The notes under the pieces were generated by a model that made no database searches, was not told the DNA's origin, and saw only the letters and a list, made by a program, of their open reading frames with translations. A stretch of 64,000 bases of DNA from Sternotherus odoratus (Eukaryota > Chordata > Testudines > Kinosternidae): contig JAVMKO010000020.1 of assembly GCA_032164245.1 (NCBI GenBank), positions 7,467,206 through 7,531,205 on the forward strand, in the 5' to 3' direction. Made by a program: the position numbers and the translations under genes. Numbering within the stretch: the stretch's first letter is position 1; every line of letters begins with the position of its first letter. Shown here one piece after another: positions 45,919 to 57,480 of this stretch.

Positions 45919-46484
45919 AACATAATCTGCCCCTTTCACCTAATTTCTCTGATTCTTGGAACAAAATATATCTGTTCAACTGGGAGAAATGTGAATATAC
46001 AAGACGAGCTATTAATAACACCCAACAGGTGCTGAGACAGACTGTTTGCTCATTGGCAGGATTGCTTCAAAGCCACATCTGATATTTATGAACAACTTAG
46101 ACAATGGGTGAATTAGGGATCCTGACTGTTTTCCAAAGTGTTATTGATTTTGAAAACAGATGGGTGGGGGAAGGAAGAGGAAACCCCATTGTGTGTGTAT
46201 TTTGCTCAGCTACGTGAACAAAGAGCATGTATGCCTCAGCTGTGCATCTGTAACATGTCAGCCCACCTGTGGTTCTGTCTGCATGTTTTGTTGGGAGGTT
46301 GCTAGGGTTGGGAGGGTTTTTTTTGGGGGGGAGAGGCTGTTTTTGTTTAACTCCATGGGGAACAGGTTGTGCTCATCATTACCAACATGAGCTGCTGGGG
46401 GTGACACTTAACCATATATGGATTTATTTTCCATGATGGACCATAGGCATACAAAGGGTAAGGAAGAGATTAAGATGCAGACTA
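45919..46484. other. Unassigned non-coding stretch
   Basis: No recognised gene or repeat; a G/T-rich run near 46310-46335. Confidence 0.4.
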
Positions 46485-46774
46485 AGGGCTGGTCTTCACT
46501 ACGGGGGGAGGAGGGGATCAACTGCAGATATGCAGCTTCAGCTACATGAATCACATAGCTGAAGTCTGTGTATCTCCAGCTGACTTACCTGCTGTCCTCA
46601 CGGTGGCGGCGCACTCCCCCGTCGACTCCAGCTTGCGCCCCTTGGCCAGCTGGAGTTCCAGAGTTGACAGGGGCGCTGCGGGTGATCGATTACTCGTGTC
46701 TTCACCAGACGCGAGAAATCGATCGCTAACAGATCGATCGCTACCCGAGCCGGTGGGTAGTGAAGACAAGTTCT
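46485..46774. mobile_element. CpG-rich inverted-repeat element, family A, copy 2
   Basis: The left end is AGGGCTGGTCTTCACTACGG and the right end TAGTGAAGACAAGTTCT. A weak hairpin around TTCAGCTACATGAATC and CATAGCTGAAG lies near the left end, and a palindrome around GATCGATTACTCGTGTCT to AGACGCGAGAAATCGATC sits in the right half. Three ORFs of 72-76 codons overlap it on both strands and are artefacts of the CpG-rich sequence. Confidence 0.85.
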
Positions 46775-46820
46775 AAGAAGCCAGACAAGCTGCAGGGGAA
46801 ATGAATTACAGCTCACAGTT

Positions 46821-46891
46821 TTAGCCCACGAAAGCTTATACCCAAATAAATTTGTTAATCTCTAAAGTGCCACAAGGACACCTCGTTCTTT
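46821..46891 (+). mobile_element. Foldback-family retroposon fragment, non-folded
   Basis: AGCCCACGAAAGCTTATACC and TTTGTTAATCTCTAAAGTGC match the right-arm orientation of the foldback copies. Only about 70 bp remains. A TTTTAGC repeat at the two ends may be a short duplication. Confidence 0.65.
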
Positions 46892-47093
46892 TAGCTCCTA
46901 TAAAAGCAGTTTCTGCAGAAGGCAGCAGGGGGCTGGGGAGAAGTACTGTCTGAGATTGAGGAAGAAGGAACTCTGCTAGCCAGCTGGAGCATTAAGGCTG
47001 TTGGGGAATCCTTTCTCTTGCCTAAGAGGTCCACTTGGTTAGCATTGGGACAGGCTAGAGAGACTGGTTAAAACAACCTGGTCCATGGACTTT

Positions 47094-47390
47094 AAGGCCA
47101 GGTCTACACTACCCGCCGGATCAGCGAGTAGCAATCAATCTTTCGGGGGTCGATTTATCGCGTCTAGTCTAGATGCGATACATCGATCCCCGAACGCTCT
47201 CCCGTTGACTCCTGTACTCCACCACCACAAGAGGGGCAGGCGGAGTCGATGGGGGAGCGGCAGGAGTTGACTCAGTGCCGTGAAGAGGCTGCAGTAAATC
47301 GACCTAAACACGTCAACTTCAGCTATGCTAGTCGGAAGTTGCGTATCTTAGGTTGATCTCCCCCCCCCCCCCCAAGCATAAGTCAGGGCT
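47094..47390. mobile_element. CpG-rich inverted-repeat element, family B, copy 2
   Basis: The left end reads AAGGCCAGGTCTACACTACC; the right end is decayed. A strong palindrome (GGGGTCGATTTATCGCGTCT to AGATGCGATACATCGATCCC) lies at 47145-47192. A C run (47361-47373) precedes the right end. It resembles the copy at 44773 over most of its length. Confidence 0.85.
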
Positions 47391-48810
47391 AAATTGAGTT
47401 GGTGTGAGCTTGTTTGTAATAAGTTTTGTTTGCCTAGACTGATGCAAAGGTAGAATATCTTTCCCCCCTTTAAGAATAATAGCTGGAGTATGGAACTTCA
47501 ATACTCCTGTCTCTTCCTTCCTTTTCTCTGGCTTTTCAAGGACACTTGGTTGCAGCATTTGAACAGAGGCGAAAAACAAACATTACCTCCTGGGAAACCC
47601 GGGTTGGCAAGCAGTTTATATTGCTGTCTACAAGTATAATATATAAATAAAAAAGAGGAGAAATGATGGGTGCGTCTGAGACCCTGGCCTTAAAAGTGGG
47701 GCATTTGGGCTCTGTGTGGAAAACAAAGCAAAAGATGGATTCACCCCAGGAGCTTTTCCCAGCTGTGTGAAATTTTGATGCCCATTGATTTACAATGGGA
47801 TTTAGGATTATAAATCAAGCACCCTTGAAAATTGTACTCCCAATCTACACTATGGAGAGAACAAAATTATAAACAAGTTTGTGGAGAATATGGAAAAAAT
47901 CTGACACTAATTTGAAGCTCAGCAGGCCAGATTTTCAGCTGATATAAATTGGTGTATCTGAAATTAATGGAACTACAGTGACTTAAATTACCTGAGGATC
48001 TGGTACATTTCCATTACAGTCGATACATGCAGACCTAGCAACTTGAAGTGACATCTGTCTTGCAGGAAAAAAATGTAGAATTTACCCTCAAAGGGCTGGG
48101 GTGTATGTGTTTTTTGTTTTATTTGTTATGTATTTGTTTATGCATAGCTTCAAAACTGTACACAAAGAGAAGTGGGGGAAATTAAAAACCAAAACTACCC
48201 TGTAGCTGTACCATCTTTATGAATATAGTGTGGGAGTAAAGGCACCATATGGATTAAAGCCAGGAGGTTATCTGCATCCCTGCCCAGCAGTCATGATGGT
48301 TGAAAACCATAACAAAGAGTAACAAAAATCCTTTGATTTGAACTCTCATGATCCTCAAGTCAAAGGGATATGAGGAGACTTAACACAGCATGTGGCAGTA
48401 ACACATGCACTCTTCTGTTCCAGGGATGAGACTGATCGCTAATGAGCTGACAATTGCTGTGTTATTTCAGATGCTAGTAGTAAAAGTCTGTTTACCTGGC
48501 ACCTATGCCCTAGAGCACTCATCCAAGCAACATATTGAGTAAACAACAACGTGCTAACTAGGGAGCTGCTGTAGGCAGATAATGTATATCCAACATAATA
48601 AAATATAATATATAGAATCGAGGATGGTGTCGGTCTCTTTCTGATGGCTCCATGCCCAAGTAGTAATTCAGTCTTTAGCAACCCACTACAGAATCACTTC
48701 AGGTTTGGTCTGATCTGATCAGAACTCTGCAATTAAATTCTAGTTTTCTAGACATTGTTTTTTCCTTCCTGTTGTCTGATGAGGTCACAGTTAAACCATC
48801 ATGAGCCTAA
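47391..48810. other. Unassigned non-coding DNA
   Basis: No gene is supported. Old palindromic-repeat scraps include TTTTCAGCTGATATAAATTG near 47933. Confidence 0.4.
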
Positions 48811-48818
48811 TGTTCTTG

Positions 48819-48962
48819 AGCTGTTCCATTCTATGCATCCGATGAAGTGGGCTATAGCCCACGAAAGCTAATGCTGAAATAAACTAGTTAGTCTCTAAGG
48901 TGCTACAAATATTCCTTGCTTTCTTTATGGATACAGACTTACACGGCTGCTATTCTTGAACC
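48819..48962 (+). mobile_element. Foldback-family retroposon, single-arm copy
   Basis: The sequence CTATGCATCCGATGAAGTGG, CACGAAAGCTAATGCTGAAA, TAGTTAGTCTCTAAGGTGCT, and the end GACTTACACGGCTGCTATTC form one complete arm in + orientation without an inverted partner. TGTTCTTG occurs at 48811-48818 and 48963-48970, a possible 8-bp duplication. Confidence 0.8.
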
Positions 48963-51059
48963 TGTTCTTGTTTAAGGAACTCTCAGCCTGATTTCCCTTC
49001 CTTTACTCCAGCAGAACTCCACTGTGCTCACTGCAGAGTTACTCCTGGCTTACACAGCTGTAAGCAAGCGGGGTATTAGGCCTCCATCTTTTATTTATTT
49101 ATAGTAAAACAAAGAGCTGTCCAATTTCCTAATGCTGCAAGGTACAGACAGGGCTTTGATTTGGCAGCAATCCTGTGCCACTTCTTAGTTGTCTTTTTTT
49201 TTTTTTTGTGGGAAGGGGGTATCTTTTTGTATATTATATGGTAAACTTTTAAAAAGTTGATGGGTTGTGGGGTGTTTTTTTATGACTTACATCTCTTAAG
49301 AATCTAACTAGTTAATTTCTGCCTTTAAGGGGTCATTTTATTCCCATACTTTCTGCGGTAGGAGTCTGTCTGTTGTAGTTGCATGTCCCTTATTTATGGT
49401 AGTATCTGTGCACCTCACAATCTTTTAATTAGAGCTGGTCAAACACTTTCTGATGGAACACTTTTCCATCAAAATATGTGGTTTCGTCCAAATTGAAACT
49501 TTCCCTGGGAATGTGTCTATTTTGACCAAATTTTGTTGGGGGCGTGGCGGGAGGGGAACCTTTTAACGCTTTCAGAATGGAACGTTTTCATTTTGTGGTG
49601 ACTCTTTGATTTGAAATGTATTTTATACGTTATGTTATCATCAATGTATTTATCATCACCATATCCCTATGAGAGATTATTTAATGACTTCCAAACACTG
49701 CCAGTTTGGGGCTTGATTACATGCCTGTGCAGAGCCACAAGAGTGGATAAGAAACTATCCCATATCCCATTCATACCCTAATAATGCCCCTGTGGTGCTA
49801 CCAGATCTTGGCTCTGGGCACAGGGAGCCCACTACTCCTGCCTCCTCCCTATGCAGGTGGGCAAGGAGTGGATAGGGAGTGGATAGAACATGGACTCTGT
49901 CCTTCTCCACACACCACCCAGTGAAGTGGAGTAGGCCTAAGGGTGAGAAATAATTTGCTGGTGGTGAGGGTCAGTAATTGTACAGTATAATTCTGTCCCT
50001 GGGATGGTGCAGCTATGCACTGCTTCTTTTTTCAAAGGATAACAGCAAAGCTACAATGTCGCCCACACTCAAGGCATTATATTTTGGTTACCAACCATGA
50101 GGGTTTTCATAGAGCTGTTTTTGGAATTTCTGTCTCATGAGAAATGTAAAGGTTTTTACTTTTTGTCCTGACTCAGGATGATTTCTTCTTCCAAAACCTC
50201 AATTTCCAGTAGGACAGAAACTCTGTTTTTTTCAGCCAACTCTAGTTTGGCAAAATCTAATCTGATTAGAAATGTTTTCATGACTTTTCACAATCTACAT
50301 ACTTTACACTAAAGATACACAGACTAGTGTATTGATGGAGTGCTAACATCTGGGGGCCTGATTCTTGGCTGGATCCTATCTAAAAATCTTCACTAGTGCA
50401 AAGTAAATGCAAATCACTACCATTCTCATCTGGTAATGTTTTACACCCATTTTACACCGCTATATTGATTACACAAGGTACATGGCAATGGAAAATCAGG
50501 CCTTGAATCATTTGCTGCTTATGCCTTTAAGAAGTTACCTATGTTATACAATATTGCATTTACAACACAGAACAATGCATATCCATTCTACAGCTATGGC
50601 CATGAGCAGACTAGAAGCATCGCCAGGAACTCTGGTGTTTGGAAGTATGAACAATAATAACTTGAATCAGTTTGTGATCCCCTGATGAAAGCTGCTGTAT
50701 TTTACACTTGAGCTGAGGTACAGAGAGGTTAGGTGAAGTGCCCAAGGTGTCACGCTGAGCCATTGGCAGAGCTGAGAATAAAACACAGGAGTCTTGACCC
50801 CCACTGTCCTATTCTAACCACTTTCAAGGCAAGAATAATCCTCCTTTTTAAATAAGGGTTGCCTCACTTGCCTGCTCTAAAATTCAGCCTATCCAAAATG
50901 CCAAGGCAACAAGGGAAGAACATCTGGTCTCAGGAATACCAGCACTCTGTTCTCATCAGTGTTTTCTCTTTTTAATCACCCAGGACGAAAAATAAAAACC
51001 ACCAGTGGGAGCACACGATGCAGTGAAATGATCAAGCAGGCTAAGGAGAGCTCCAGTTG
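48963..51059. other. Unassigned DNA with A/T-rich and palindromic repeat scraps
   Basis: 49427-49620 (TTAGAGCTGGTCAAACACTT start) and 50100-50265 (AGAGCTGTTTTTGGAATTTC) look like decayed A/T-rich inverted-repeat elements. 50354-50502 has GGGCCTGATTCTTGG and GGAAAATCAGGCC as opposed ends. No gene is supported. Confidence 0.4.
50695..50830 (-). mobile_element. MIR-like SINE fragment, minus strand
   Basis: TGAGCTGAGGTACAGAGAGG, TGAAGTGCCCAAGGTGTCAC and GGCAGAGCTGAGAATAAAAC are in the reverse SINE order; ends CTATTCTAACCACTTTCA. Confidence 0.65.
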
Positions 51060-51235
51060 CAATTTGTGAATACAAGGTAATCCACACACATATTCCTATA
51101 AATCAATCTAATTTATGTAATTGAGACTACAAATTAGTGAGAACCACCAAATGACAAGCTATTGTAATTACACAGAATGAACTGGTGAACTAATTGACAT
51201 GACAATCTATCAACAAAATTTATATGTTTAAGCAT
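51060..51235. promoter_or_regulatory. Candidate conserved homeodomain-site cluster
   Basis: TAATTG at 51118-51123 and 51191-51196 and TAATTA at 51165-51170 lie in a compact, repeat-free, AT-rich segment. In vertebrate genomes such composition is common in conserved non-coding elements near developmental genes; conservation is not tested. Confidence 0.3.
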
Positions 51236-52727
51236 CGTGCCACATATAGTAATGAGAGGGTTATGCTGGTGTAAACTGTCTGTAGCTTATGGTGAGAAAC
51301 GAGTGGAGTTGCATTTTTCATACCTGACTTTGAAAGCGCTGAAAAGGAATCTCTCTTTTGGTACACAGTCCAAAGCCTGGTGAAGTGAGTGGGCCTCATT
51401 CCATTGACTCCAGTGGGCACAGAAGCAGTGAATAAGGAGAAATTGTTTTCTTGCTGTCCACTAAGGAGAAACTTGTGCCATGAGGTTTGCGGATTCTGTG
51501 AACACTGATTTGGGGACCAGAGTGATTTAGGTTTAGTCATCCAAAAGAGTCACTTTCAATCATATTCATTCATTTATTACTTTACTTTAAGAAGGCTGAG
51601 CTGACCCAGTGGGCATTGAAATGTGGTTCCTGGGATTTTAGATATTATAGACCTGACACGGGAGCTAATAGATTATTCCCTTCTTGTTGATGAATTTAGA
51701 GCTGGTTGATGTTTTTCAATTTTAAAATTTTGATAAAAGTGCCATATAGTCAAATTTTGACCAGAAAAGAGGGAAATATGTTTTGAAAAGCCTTGTTTTG
51801 TGAATGTTGTAAAGGGGTTGGATCATCTCTGTTAACAAGGATTAGTAACATATCTGGAGACATTGAGTCTGTAAACCTTTGGTTTGCCTTCACATTGAAT
51901 TAAGTTTGATGGTTCATATGACTTCTTAATTGTTAACTTAGCTTTATAGCAATGCTAGGGAAATGAAAATAGCTCTTCTCCACACTCCATACAAGTTCTT
52001 CAGTACCATTAATATATAACCCACTGCCAGTGAGACAGGCAACATAAAAACCCCAAATACTCCTCCAGCAATTTCCCACCCTTAGAATTCTGATGACCAG
52101 TTTCCCTAGGTCATACAAACATAAGGTTCCTTCCTTCCTCCCTAGCATTCAGCAGTTCAGTACTCTTCAAGTAGTCCCATTAAAATGAGCAAGAGTACAC
52201 GCTAAGCAAAGCACTACTGAATGTGACTAACCGCGGAAGAATCTTGCCCTTATTTTGCAAGAAACCTGTTACTTGGCTTTTAGAAAATAGTCCTGTGGAA
52301 ATGGTGGATTAGAAATATCTCCTCCTGCAAAGTTAATGCAAGCTGTAATACTAATGACGTTCCATGTTAACACTCTATGGCATCAGTTGTTGGTAAAACA
52401 AGAGCTGAAAAGAAAAATGTGTCTGGGGATTTGTTCAGACTCCCAATAGCCACAATTCTTGTTATCTTTATAATATACACCAAGACAGTATCAAAGACAA
52501 TGCCAAGGCACAATTCACCCTGGTAAGGCATTAACACACATTTTTGGGGAAAAAAAACAAATACACAAGAAAGAGAAGAGATTACAAACTTCAAAGAATT
52601 GCCTTTAAGCAAGTAATATGTATGCAGTAGCTGTTGGAAAGCTAAATGCTTCCCGTACTGACGCATGAACAATATTCACCTAAGCTAACAGCCGCTAAGT
52701 ACAACTGTAGTGAAGAGCAATCCTCAT
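51236..52727. other. Unassigned non-coding DNA
   Basis: No gene is supported. ORFs of 71-106 codons on the minus strand at 51220-52672 lack motifs. 51693-51800 resembles an A/T-rich inverted-repeat scrap (TTTAGAGCTGGTTGATG). Confidence 0.4.
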
Positions 52728-52990
52728 ACGAACATAAGAATGGCCATACTGGGTCAGACCGATGGTCCATCTAGCCCAGTATCCAGTCTTCTGACAGAGG
52801 CCAATGCCAGATGCTTCAGAGGGAGGGAACAGAACAGAGCAGTTACTGAGTAATCCATCCCCTCTTCCCATCCCAGCATCTGGCAGTGAAAAGTTAAGGG
52901 ACACCCATGGGTTTCCATTCCAGACCATCTTCTCTACTAGCCATTGAATGGCAACAGCTAATTTATTTTCTATCCATAGTTGTGATTATG
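52728..52990 (-). mobile_element. CR1-type 3' region, minus strand
   Basis: ACGAACATAAGAATGGCCAT and ACTGGGTCAGACCGATGGTC, CTTCTGACAGAGGCCAATGC, ATGCTTCAGAGGGAGGGAAC and GCATCTGGCAGTGAAAAGTT follow in order. CGAACATAA is close to the CR1 8-bp tail repeat TTATGTTC in reverse. Confidence 0.85.
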
Positions 52991-54679
52991 TTTTCCACTG
53001 TGTATCACACCTGATGTATGCTTTCCACTCTTCATTAAAGGCCATGCCTGTGAATTTCACTGCTGGCAATTGACTAGGGAGCTTTCTCTGATAGGAGGCC
53101 TGGTGCAAAGTGCCCCTTTGGTGCCCCTCCCCTCCTGCATAATCCTGCAATGTTAGTAGTCAGATTGGCACTGTTTGGGGGTCACAAATGCCACAGTGGG
53201 TGCTGTTGTCATGGTGTTGAACAGGCCTGGATTGAAGTGGAGAGTGCTCCAAAGGTAATTTTATTGATATGGCATCATGCAGCCAAAATTAATGTCTATG
53301 GTTAGTAGTACAATGAATTGAACTGGAGGAAGAGGGACCTAATCTGATGCCAGACCAGGTGCTAAGGAATGCAAGCTGCGATCAGGCTGCTACTGACAAA
53401 CACAGGCCTCTAAGCATGTATTCCTGGCCTCTGTGCGTGCTCAATAAAGGTCAGAACTCTGTGTCACGTATTGCTAATGGAACAAACAGGACCAGTTTGG
53501 TTTTATAGCGTATCAATGCTGTATAATTATCCATTTCTGATTTGGAGGTAGACAGTCAAATTAGATGCATTTTATATCTCTGTAGAGATCCAGCACAAGG
53601 TGAACACACTGCTCAAAGTCCGATTTTGAGAACTTAATTAGACTTCAAGTAATACATGGACCTTGAGCTTGCTTTCTGTACAAGGGTGAATTTCACTCAT
53701 TGAGGGACTCTTCCTTCAAAATCTCACCATTTTTATCCCTAAATTTTTATTACCCATGTCTGATGGGATGGGCTGACTCACTAGAACTTTCTGGTTTTGG
53801 GGAGGACAGATTAACTGTGCACTTGTTTGGGGGAAGTATCTGCAAAAATCATCTTCTAGCAGTTAAAAATCTGGGACACACATATGAGGGATTTCCAAAA
53901 GCATTGGGCCTGACTGCCTCAGGGGGAGCAGTATTAGACCTATGACAAACCCTTGTGAAAATCATTTTACTAGTTTGTTTTCCTACCTCTGGATCAAATT
54001 CTGCCACCCTTTCTCAGTCGCTTATTCTGGAAAGCGTTCCATTTAACATCAACAGTAGAATCTGTCTGACTTTTTTATGCAGTGTTTCATTCTGAAACAT
54101 TTGCATCATAATTCTGTTGTTTTTTTCATTTGTCCATGTATTCAGTACATGTACAGTTGTCATGGAAATGTATTACACATCCTTTGAAAGATGCTCAGTT
54201 GCTTTCTTTTACTTTCTCTCTCCTTCATAATAAGATTCATGGCTGGAAACTTTTGGTGGCTTGTTTGTTTATTTTAAATCCTCTTTTTTAGCATCTATCT
54301 GCAGAGAGAAATACACAGCATGTAGCCATTCAGTAAAGGCTAAATCTTACTTCAGTAAGAATTATACAAACACATTTAACTTGTCTACTGAACAAACATA
54401 TCTTCACAAAGCTTTGAGTTATACTGTTGACTTCCGGTAGTATATAGAGTGGAAATGAGCAAGAGGATAAAAAATGGGGGATACAAAAAAGGAGGAATAA
54501 TAAAAATGTCCTTTTTTTTTCGTCTGAAGAACAAAGCTGTCCTATGTTCAGCCATGCTGCCCTTCCTCCCTGGTAATATATTTTTAGAAAGACTTACAAA
54601 TCCTTTAATGTTTCAGATGTTTTGAGGGACTACTGCAGTCATGCTCTCTCTGACATGACTATATCTTGGTAATGTGCTC
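52991..54679. other. Unassigned non-coding DNA
   Basis: No gene or clear repeat is recognised. Confidence 0.4.
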
Positions 54680-54875
54680 CTCACATGTCTTTATCCTCAC
54701 AGCCCCCCACTGAGATAGCACTGCCCTACCATCCCCATTTTACAGATGGGGAAATGAGAGGCTGCATGATTTTCTCTAGATCACATAGGGAATCTGTGTT
54801 GGATTACGGAATTGTATCTGGGTTTCCCAAGTCCCAGATAAGTGTGCAAACCTCTAGGCTGTCCTTCCTCTTGCT
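54680..54875 (-). mobile_element. MIR-like SINE, minus strand
   Basis: TCCTCACAGCCCCCCACTGA, CCATCCCCATTTTACAGATG, GGGAAATGAGAGGCTGCATG and CTAGATCACATAGGGAATCT follow in reverse SINE order. Confidence 0.75.
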
Positions 54876-55594
54876 GGCTTAAACCTTAAAGAAATATCAT
54901 ATCCCTACATTTTGTGGGACTGAAAAATATCTACATTAAGAGACTGTGTTATAAGACCCTTTGGGGAAAATGGCATTTAGCTACTGACGGTGAAGTATAT
55001 CCCTGTGCAAAGTGCCAATACAAGTCCCGGGGACCGCTTAAACCCTTGTTTTAAATGCTTAGCTGGGACTTAAGTCTTTTTGCTAGCCCTTTACGATAGG
55101 GTGAATTTCATCGTTTCCATGACATTAACTGTTTTCTATCTTAGTAACTAAGGAAGATATGATCAAATTTAAGTGAGACCATAAAAGGTTCAACAGAAAG
55201 CACTGCACAACTTGGTGATTTCATTTAACCTGAGGTTCGTGAGATTTCCCCCACCCCTCCTCTCACCCTTCGAGCTTCATCTGGCTTTGTGTAGAAAACC
55301 GGTTTCTCTCATGGCTTCCAGGCACACCCATAATCCAGGCTAGCCATGGAATTTAGCCTAGGTGAACTCTTGAGCAAAAATGATCCAAGCCTCCATTTTT
55401 CAGGGTATTCCAAAACCAGGATCAGTTTATAACAGGCTTCTGTTGCTATCATTTCACATGTCTTCTTCAAAGCCGCCTTCATGCAAGGAATTTGATTTCC
55501 CCCTCATCCTGCCCCCGCAAAAACTGAAGTGCCAGTCCTGCAAAATGCATATGTGGTGGTAACTTTTCCTTCCTGTTCTTAGTCTACCTCTTGG
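54876..55594. other. Unassigned non-coding stretch
   Basis: No supported gene or repeat. Confidence 0.4.
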
Positions 55595-55690
55595 TTTTAG
55601 ATTGTAAACTCCATGGGGCAGGGATTGTTCCTTACCATGGTATCTAGCGAGCCTCTCAAAGCTAATAGGAAACAGTAATAATAAATGTCA
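55595..55690 (+). mobile_element. SINE tail fragment, + strand
   Basis: TTGTAAACTCCATGGGGCAG, GGATTGTTCCTTACCATGGT and AATAGGAAACAGTAATAATA match the tail part of the element at 1440-1700. Confidence 0.6.
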
Positions 55691-56019
55691 GTCAATTGAT
55701 TGAATGGCAACTGTTATATTATGCTGATAAAATCATAGATAGCTCATGGTTAGTTGTCATTATAGTCTGAATTTATGATGTATTGACCCCGAAACAAGAA
55801 AGCTACAGCAACTTCTGTAGTCTTTGTAGTAATATACTGCACTGAGACCCAGGAACAGTTCTTTCCCCAGTTCAGCAAATGCTTATCAGTTTGGATAGAT
55901 ATTCTAAATTATTTTTCAAAAATGAATTATGAGTTCTGAAAGGGACAGAATATGCCTCTTTGGAGACTCTACTGAGTGTTCTAATAGCAGAAAGGTTACA
56001 AGAGCCAAAACCCCCACAA
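55691..56019. other. Unassigned non-coding stretch
   Basis: Nothing is recognised. Confidence 0.4.
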
Positions 56020-56107
56020 CCTTATTGCTTATACCAGCAACTCCAAAACATGTCCAAACATGTCCTTATTGCTTATACCAGCAACTCCAAAACATGTCCA
56101 AACATGT
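56020..56107. repeat. 44-bp tandem duplication
   Basis: The unit starting CCTTATTGCTTATACCAGCA occurs twice head-to-tail (56020-56063 and 56064-56107) with no differences seen. A third, partial unit and further copies of the sub-motif AAAACATGTCC follow to about 56130. Since 44 is not a multiple of three, the two ORFs crossing it are not conserved coding. Confidence 0.92.
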
Positions 56108-56149
56108 CCAAAACAACTCCAAAACATGTCAACAAGTGTATACATATGT

Positions 56150-56365
56150 TAGGCTGCGTGGACTGGTGGATAGAGCAGTGGCCTCAGAGATGGGAGAAGT
56201 GGATTCTATTCCTAGATTTGCCACTGGCCTTCTTGGTCAATTTCCCTTTCTGTTTCCCCATCTGTAAAATGGGGATAATGAGATACTGACCTCTTGTAAA
56301 GCATTTTGAGGTCCACTGCTGAAAAGTGTCAAATGACAGCTAGATATTATTACACCTATTAATAT
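56150..56365 (+). mobile_element. tRNA-headed SINE, + strand, nearly complete
   Basis: The head GACTGGTGGATAGAGCAGTG stands where a tRNA A box would be, and GGATTCTATTCC is a B-box-like site. Then come TTTGCCACTGGCCTTCTTGG, TTTCCCCATCTGTAAAATGG, GGATAATGAGATACTGACCT and TTGTAAAGCATTTTGAGGTC, ending with ATATTATTAC. It is the best copy of this SINE in the window. It is not a functional tRNA gene. Confidence 0.88.
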
Positions 56366-57014
56366 GAGATTCATACAATCAATATTTATATAAATAATTT
56401 AAAATTACACACACCAGACAATAGAATAGTGTCTGAACATTTATAGTTTACAGATGGGATTTTCCAAAGCACTCCAAGAGAGAAGTGCCTAACTTCCTTT
56501 TAATTTCAATGAGATTTCAGTGGCCGTTAGCCTGAGGGTGACTGTTTTGAGCATTGCCTTCATCAGTTGCATGATATCCCACAATATGTTTCAGTGGCAG
56601 ATCAGGGAAGATTGCTCCCTCTTTGACAGTGTTGATTGCGTGCAGTCTCACATGTGTAGTAGGTAATGATGTTGTTTTCCTGTCACTCGCTCTTGATGAT
56701 TTAGACTGTTAGAAGTCATTCCGTGTGCTCTGGGGCTTTTTTTTTTTAAACTCTTAACTCTGTCATGCAGAAAAAGAAACTTCAGTGAAAAGATGGAACA
56801 AAAGAACGGGCTGGTAGTGTCACTTCATTCTCTAGCAGCAGAGATAAAAGGATGATTGCTGTCATCTTGTATTTTACTTACTGACCCATACAGTGCTTAC
56901 CCCAGCTCCAAAACAATTCATAGATTTTGTTAGCCATACTTCATTTCTTAATGTGCCCGAACCTCACCAGCAAAACATTAGGTCAGTTTGGAGGAGGAGG
57001 AGACATGAACCTAC
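56366..57014. other. Unassigned stretch with palindromic-repeat scraps
   Basis: TTCCAAAGCACTCCAAGAGA and GTGCCTAACTTCCTTTTAAT (56460-56510) belong to the palindromic dispersed repeat type. No gene is supported. Confidence 0.35.
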
Positions 57015-57480
57015 AAGGATGCAGAGGGATAACAACACTGCCTTGGTGTATATAGAGCTTTAGGTTCTCAAAGCTCTTCACATGCTATCTAAGGGCTTGC
57101 CTTCACTAAAGAAGGGAGGGATCGATATTTGGGTGATCGATTTATTGCATCTTGTCAAGACGCGATAAATCGATCGCCAGTGGCTCCCCAGTCGACTCCG
57201 GAAGTCCAGCTTGCCAAAAGGCGCAAACTGGAGTCGATGGGGGAACGCGCCGCCAACTGCCGCCGCCGTGAGGACAGCAGGTAAGTTGGCTGTAGATACG
57301 CCAAATTCAGCTACATTATTTTCGTAGCTGAATTTGCGTATCTACAGCTGATCTCTCCCCCTAGTGAAGACCAGCCCTATGGTATTTATAGCCCTCTCCC
57401 CCTCATCCTTATCTGCTGTATTTGAGCACCTTATATCCCCACAACAGCCCTTTGATGTAGGGCACTGTCCTCCTCAGCAC
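57015..57480 (-). mobile_element. MIR-like SINE interrupted by family A element
   Basis: GGTTCTCAAAGCTCTTCACA before 57092 and GAGCACCTTATATCCCCACA with ACAGCCCTTTGATGTAGGGC after 57378 are pieces of a single reverse-strand SINE body, broken by the inverted-repeat element. Confidence 0.6.
57092..57378. mobile_element. CpG-rich inverted-repeat element, family A, copy 3
   Basis: The ends AGGGCTTGCCTTCACTA and TAGTGAAGACCAGCCCT are inverted with two mismatches in 17. A near-terminal hairpin pairs 57290-57314 with 57324-57347 (CTGTAGATACGC.. / ..GCGTATCTACAG) with one bulged base. The centre pairs 57132-57153 with 57157-57178 (GGTGATCGATTTATTGC / GCGATAAATCGATCGCC). Possible flanking ATGCTATCT and ATGGTATTT agree at 7 of 9. 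It interrupts a SINE. Confidence 0.92.

Noticed and set aside
56150..56220. tRNA-gene-like sequence with A and B boxes
   Set aside because: It is the tRNA-derived head of a SINE. The body of the SINE follows directly, and no cloverleaf with an intact acceptor stem is seen.
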